In this document: positions 58,551 through 64,000 of the stretch, one piece after another
Position numbering within the stretch: position 1 is the first letter of the stretch
Layout: the number at the start of each line of letters is the position of its first letter
NCBI GenBank assembly: GCA_003342815.1
Contig: PTEX01000297.1
Span: 111,770-175,769 of the forward strand
Direction of reading: 5' to 3'
From: Eudromia elegans
Taxonomy: Eukaryota > Chordata > Aves > Tinamiformes > Tinamidae
Length of the DNA: 64,000 bases
Made by a program: the position numbers and the translations under genes
Notes under the pieces: generated by a model
Told to the model about the DNA's origin: nothing
The model's input: the letters and a program-made list of their open reading frames with translations, nothing else
The model's database searches: none

Positions 58551-61168
58551 AAAGGAAGTGAATCGGAAATGAAGTGTTGTCTGTAGTTTATCAACAGTTT
58601 GACCAGTTGCAGTTTGGCTTAGCTTGCAGTGGAAATCTGAGATATAATTATGCAAAGGTAACATGCTTTGACAAAAATCAGTGTATTCTAAAAATAAGCA
58701 AACAAATCAAATACAAAATTGCCGTCAAGAGGAATCTTGCTGCTGCAGACAAATACTCAAACTAAAGCATTCAAGCACTTGTGTTGAAGTTTCAAAATCT
58801 CTATGGTAAAGTGATAATCTGTATGGCTATGGTGATATTCCTTTGTCCAGGGAGAATACAACAATAGAAATAATGTAAAGGAGATATTGTCACAGGGTAA
58901 AGCCTGTATTTTTGTAACAGCTCTTAAATATGTCCACAGTATTTACAGAGGTTTGATATTTAGAGAAAGAGTTTGGCAGGTCAAAATGTACTGTTTCCTG
59001 TCCTTTATATTCCTTTGTGGTATGATCATGGGCAAATTAGGCAGAATTTATGTGACTCGCTCCACATGGTAAGGGCTGAAATACCTCTCTCAAGATATAT
59101 AAAACAGGGAGATACATCAAGAGAGGAATAAATTGTCTACTAATATAGGAAGTTGAATCTTCCAATTTTAGCACACCTTATTTCAACCATAGTACAGAAG
59201 AGATGTGAATACAAGGAGAACATCTAATATTGTCAAGTCAATAATATTATCAATAATAACTCCACATCTCCCATACGCTGCATGAGAACTCTGCTATTCC
59301 CTTAAGACTTATAATTTTTATTTATTTTCCTGGGCTGCACTTCAGTCTGTTCTTTCATTCCCTGTCCCAGTAAACATCTGGTAAGCGCTCTCTGGAAGTT
59401 GTTCCAGGACCATCCTGATGCTAAAGCACCAAAAAACCCTCAGGCAAACCCTCAGTTTCTTGCAATTAGAGTCTGAACCAGTACATGTTCAGGTTTGTGC
59501 TTTAGCGAGCAAATTCAAACTAGCATAAACACTGCAGGAAGCTGAGTATCACTTACCTTGGACTCCTACACTCCCACTTCAAGGTCCTGATTTTTTTTTT
59601 TTTCCCCCTGTCATAGTCAAAAAAGAACCTTTCCTATTGAAGTATTTCTGACTGCTGACTATGGTATGTATTCTAACCACTGGCTTCTTCTATCACACCT
59701 TTTGTACTTGATTAACATTTAACATTCTTCACAACATTATTGGATGTCGGTTGGATAAGATTTTTATTGTTGAGCTAAATTACAGATGGTCAGGATATCT
59801 CTCCTAGGACATTGGAGAATTTACTTAGACCACAGAGACGCAGATAAGGATGAAATAGCTAATGTCTTCCTGCTAAGCTCACTATCTCAGAAAATAGATA
59901 GATTTTTCCCTTGAGATTTTTAATTGTTCATATTTTGACTATGTCCATCGTCCATTTAAACAAAAATAATTGTAGTTTGCGACCAGGAGAAAAAGATCCC
60001 GAATGGAAAGATGTTTTCCTTTTGTGGTCACTAACGTGCCCATGACTCTTGAAAACATTTTTTTTTTCTTTTTTTGTTGGTAACAAGACACAACAATTGT
60101 GAAAAAAAAATCTGTTTAGTGCATTTTAGCCAACAATGTCTAATTGCAATAGCTTGGATCTTTGGCTGAGGTTCAGCTTGTCTTATGTTACAGATTACCT
60201 AAACACAGAGTTTTGTTCGGAACCACAAAGGTATTTTGGCATCTAAATATGTGATATTTGGAGTCTACATACCCCAATATCCATGCCACTGAATGCATTA
60301 AGTCCCTGAAGAGATGAATCACTAAAGACAGTAATGATGTCCGTGTGAGTATCTTAGAGAGCAGCAATTCACTTTAATGCTGATCAACATCTGACGTGTA
60401 CATTGCAAGTCCTTTTAGATCATAGAAATTTTCCAAGGACATAGTTTTGCACTGTATTTGCAAGATTTTGAAGAAATTTATCTATTTTCCTATATATCAT
60501 GCATTGGAAGCTTTTTTTATTCAAATTTATTCAAAAAGATGATTCACACATGGGAAGGAAAAAGGCAATAGCAAAGGAGTCCTTCAGATAAGTGTATAAA
60601 TAAAACAACTTAGAGATAAATTAGATAGAAATTAAAAATAATCAGAAAGACACATTAATTGGAATCAATATGTGCAAGGAAAATGTTTGAAAGACCTGAA
60701 TAATTAGAACAGCTAACGTTGTTGCCTTACAGGAAAGTAGAAAGGTCAACCAATTAAATTGTCTTAATGTGAAAAATAAGGAGCAAAAGCTGCAACTTTT
60801 AAATATCCTGGAGTAGCACACAGACAACTGTTAGCAAGTAAATTATTCAATGCCAAGAAAATTAAACTCAATAAGAAGAACTCTACACAAACTGACATTT
60901 CTTGAAACATTTAAAGTAAACCACTAACAAAACAAATTACCAACGAAGTAAAAATTCATAACTTGCTTGGTTCACAAATGATTTACAGTGTTTCACATAT
61001 TGTGAAATATTGTATCCTAATTCACAAGTACACTGGCAATTTCCAAAGACACAAGATATATTGACCCATGTAGGACAAACTGCTGCTTATTCCCTGGTGA
61101 CCTTCTTTCATTTGCGGTTTCCTAGTTCAGTATGGGATAAAGCACAAGCACAGAAGGGGAATATTTTA

Positions 61169-61197
61169 TATATATATATGCATATGTATACGTATTT
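61169..61197. repeat. (TA)n tract
   Basis: TA repeats ending in GCATATGTATACG. Simple repeat. Confidence 0.85.
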
Positions 61198-62416
61198 ATA
61201 CACATATAGTTTTCACTTTGACAGGTAGCAGTACTAAAAGAACAATGTGTAATTACTTGTCAAGAGAGTTTTGCATTTCACCTACTACCTTTCCATTGAT
61301 ATTCAACCATATGCACACCAAACTCTCTCACCATATTCTCAGGTGGATTAGTATATTGCAGGGACTAAGATTTAACCCCAAATAACTGAGTGATAGCATT
61401 AATGCTTTTTTAAAAAAAAGTTCTTGTTTGTTTCACTGTGTTTTAATTCAAACAAACCCCCTTTGGCTGGGGATTATGTTGGTACACTCAAGCACTGCAT
61501 CAGTACAGTAGGTTACACATACAATGTATATTGGGATTAAGGTCCTCAACTTCATCTAGAGGGCATGTAATGCTCACTAATGTCTACTCTGATGCCCAGT
61601 CATTCCTACTGGAGTTCTTAGTTGAACCCTCCAGCCCTAACGCCCTTCTTCATCCTCTCTTCATCCCATATCCTGGCCACAGATTATTTAGAGGCAGAAG
61701 TTGGGAAGTACAAAAATCACATCATACACTTTAGAAATCTGATATTACTCTATTGCCATGAATTTGAGCTTTTGCATTTCCTACTGCTCCAGGACTGGGT
61801 AACTTTGTTATTCACGCTTCTAGACTCAAAAAAACAAACAAACAAAATGCACTCTTATTCTAGAAAGGACAGAGGATAAATTGGGAATATGACTTGCACA
61901 TGTTTACCCTTCTGAATTGTCATACAGCATTTTACTGATTAATATGTCAAAGTGTTAATTCCTTACGTGGGATGTGGGAAATGGAAATGCTACTCTTTCA
62001 AGAATTATTTTTGCCCGCTGTATATATGCAAAATTTGATGTACAACAATAAAAATAATAATTTTGTTTTGTTCAGAAAGAAATTTATCCCTTATGAGGAC
62101 CTAAATTTGAGCAATAAAAAATTCAAAGGCCTCCTTTAAGTCTTAAATTGAAAATTTACCAGAAAATATGCAAATTGATCATTTGGTAGAGATTTTCCAA
62201 ATACTCAGCCCTAGTTATACCATTCCAACAGTCTCCAGTTTTGGGCAACAATGGGATAAAGTGTTCAGTTATACTGGATATGCACCTCCACATGGAGAAT
62301 GCTTTAGGAGATTGTATAATTTGAGAGGATCTTTCCTGTGTGGTGCCATTGAATTGATTTATATGTTGTTAAAGTCTCCTAGCCAAGAAAATAAGACACT
62401 TAAGGTCAAATTAAAG

Positions 62417-62434
62417 AATATATATATATATATA
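62417..62434. repeat. (TA)n tract
   Basis: About nine TA units followed by GGGATC. Simple repeat. Confidence 0.9.
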
Positions 62435-62523
62435 GGGATCTGCAATACTTGATTAGTAGAAAAGAAACATGTTATTTTGTCGGAATGATTCAGTGCACAA
62501 AAAACTCAGAATAGTCTGGTACA

Positions 62524-62565
62524 AAAGAAAAATTAAGCAGTCAAAGAAAAATTAAGCAGTCAAAG
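62524..62565. repeat. 19-bp perfect tandem duplication
   Basis: AAAGAAAAATTAAGCAGTC occurs twice without mismatch and begins a third time (AAAG). Identity suggests a recent duplication that may vary between individuals. Confidence 0.92.
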
Positions 62566-64000
62566 TGATGCTTGTCTATCAGGCACCACAGTGAGATATT
62601 AGAACATCTGTATTCTTATCTCGTGTTTAATTTTGGACAAGACATTTCATTTATCCTGTCACAAATCCCAGTTCTGCCTCTTGTCTCTCCTGGTTAAGGC
62701 CTGATTCTCTCTTGCAGTATTCTCCAGTGTACGTAGCTGAGCACAAGGTGATGTCAGGTCTCTGCAATAGCAAAATGGAGAGGGAAGGAATGTCCTTGGG
62801 GATGATACGGTCTTTGGGATGTTTTATTTGGGAAAGAAAAAAAGAAAATATGTAAATCTCACCATTTGTATGGCTGCAGCTGGCTTGACTCTCTAGGACT
62901 CTGGGAGAGAAACGGCAGCAAGTGGTAGCAAATTTTATGGCATTTCAACTCATTGAAATTAGCATAAAACTGGAAAAATGAATTTTTAGCATGGCAGGTA
63001 GTGAATTTCTCGGCTCTGTTGACACTGCAGGCTTATTGGATTCAAAGAGTGATTAGATATGTGCATGGACAAGAAATCCATAAACAGGCATAGACCTTAC
63101 AGCATCCCTAATTAAACTGTAATGGAGGGAATTTGAAGACAAAATTCAAATTCAGTGGCCAGGCAAGGTATGTTCTCTCAAAATAGGATCTGCTACCCAT
63201 CTCTTAGGAAAACATCACTCAGACTTCTAAACCTTAAGTGTTTTGGGACACAGGCTGTCCTTACAGTATTATGGATGTACAGGGGCTATGCACAAGTCTG
63301 CTTCAGGCCAGCTCCAGCCCCTCTAATTACTTGGCAATTCAGTGGAAACACTTTCAGTTCACAGACAAAACAATCTCTGCTGCAGACGCAACACCTTCTT
63401 CCTCTTCTGAATTATCCTCTGCAGAACTCTTACCTTACAGGGCATCCTATGCACAAAGGCCATCACATCTCCAGATGCTCTGCAGTTGCTAAGTAGTGTA
63501 AATAACCAAGTGGTCTCCGATACCAAGGTATATACTTTTTTCCCCCCTCATTTCAGAAGTTACTTTTCACAGATTTTGGTGTTTTACACATATATAAGTT
63601 TAAGTGATACTTTACTTCACCAGTAATCAAATATCTCAAATGAGATCAAATTCAAACAGACAAGAACAGCACTGCAAAATATTTAAAATTTATAATATTA
63701 CATGTCATTAAGGAGTAACATCTTTATATTTGGTGTTCTGAAGTGATCTCAAGTGCACGGAGGAACTGCCCACGCCAAGCTAATAGGCACCAAAAGCAGG
63801 TTTGTACTTAAGGGAAGGAGGTATTAAGATATATTTTCAGGCATATTTTGCTTAACACCCCGTATGTTTTTTTCTCGGGCTCACTACTAGATGTTTTAGT
63901 CCTTTATGGCTCTGAGAAGCAAGTTCTACATATTGAATCTATGCTTATTTTTTAATAAATAATTATTCATTATAAACACGCTGCTCATACAGAAAAATAC

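Larger units (their letters stand above)
57817..64000. other. AT-rich noncoding interval
   Basis: No recognisable gene, RNA gene or further transposon. Simple repeats are listed. A stretch at 62990-63150 (TCTCGGCTCTGTTGACACTG, TCCCTAATTAAACTG) is complex and could be another conserved element, but evidence is weak. Overlapping frames at 63155-63496 and 61531-61879 have no recognised product. Confidence 0.6.

Noticed and set aside
1..64000. tRNA, rRNA, CRISPR, prokaryotic operons or phage modules
   Set aside because: Nothing resembling these was seen; the sequence has vertebrate repeat content and AT-rich noncoding texture.

Overview
This window reads as vertebrate, almost certainly avian, nuclear DNA. 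The diagnostic evidence is three copies of CR1, the dominant bird LINE. One is a well-preserved 3' end with an open reverse-transcriptase C-terminal frame and the terminal ATTCTATG repeats (56955-57816, + strand). One is a short old fragment on the minus strand (8262-8386), and one is a divergent 3' fragment on the plus strand (38155-38378). The background is AT-rich with many homopolymer and TA/CA tracts. There are no operons, bacterial genes, phage modules, CRISPR arrays, rRNAs or tRNAs. The species cannot be named from what is visible.

No host protein-coding gene can be recognised. Apart from the CR1 frame, nearly all open frames are 60-110 codons long, as expected by chance in AT-rich DNA. 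Three longer frames (27495-28004 minus, 169 aa; 41695-42207 plus, 170 aa; 55212-55709 minus, 165 aa) match no family I know. The window is best read as a gene desert or the inside of a very large intron.

Layout. 1-8261: AT-rich noncoding DNA with poly-A/T tracts and one perfect 19-nt palindrome. 8262-8386: CR1 fragment. 10100-10930: a GC-richer segment of unknown origin, possibly an old LTR on the minus strand. 15470-15760: a small CpG-enriched island containing a possible 78-bp exon. 22179-22334: a 51-codon frame with a signal-peptide-like start. 25860-25990: another small CpG-enriched patch. 27480-28060: GC-richer segment with a 169-aa minus-strand frame. 28140-33560: several stretches with the texture of conserved noncoding elements. 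38155-38378: CR1. 40130-42760: further CNE-like stretches, one overlapping the 170-aa frame. 46130-46490, 52480-52700 and 55560-55820: CNE-like stretches, the last the most convincing. 49950-50050: a possible retroposed 3' end with polyadenylation signal and poly-A. 53727-53775: a possible small exon. 56955-57816: the best-preserved CR1. 57817-64000: noncoding with microsatellites.

If the CNE-like stretches are real, the window would be long-range regulatory DNA around a developmental gene lying outside it. That is inference from texture only and needs alignment to other amniotes. I did not find a convincing previously undescribed system. The items most worth checking are the regulatory candidates, the possible exons and the small secreted-peptide frame.
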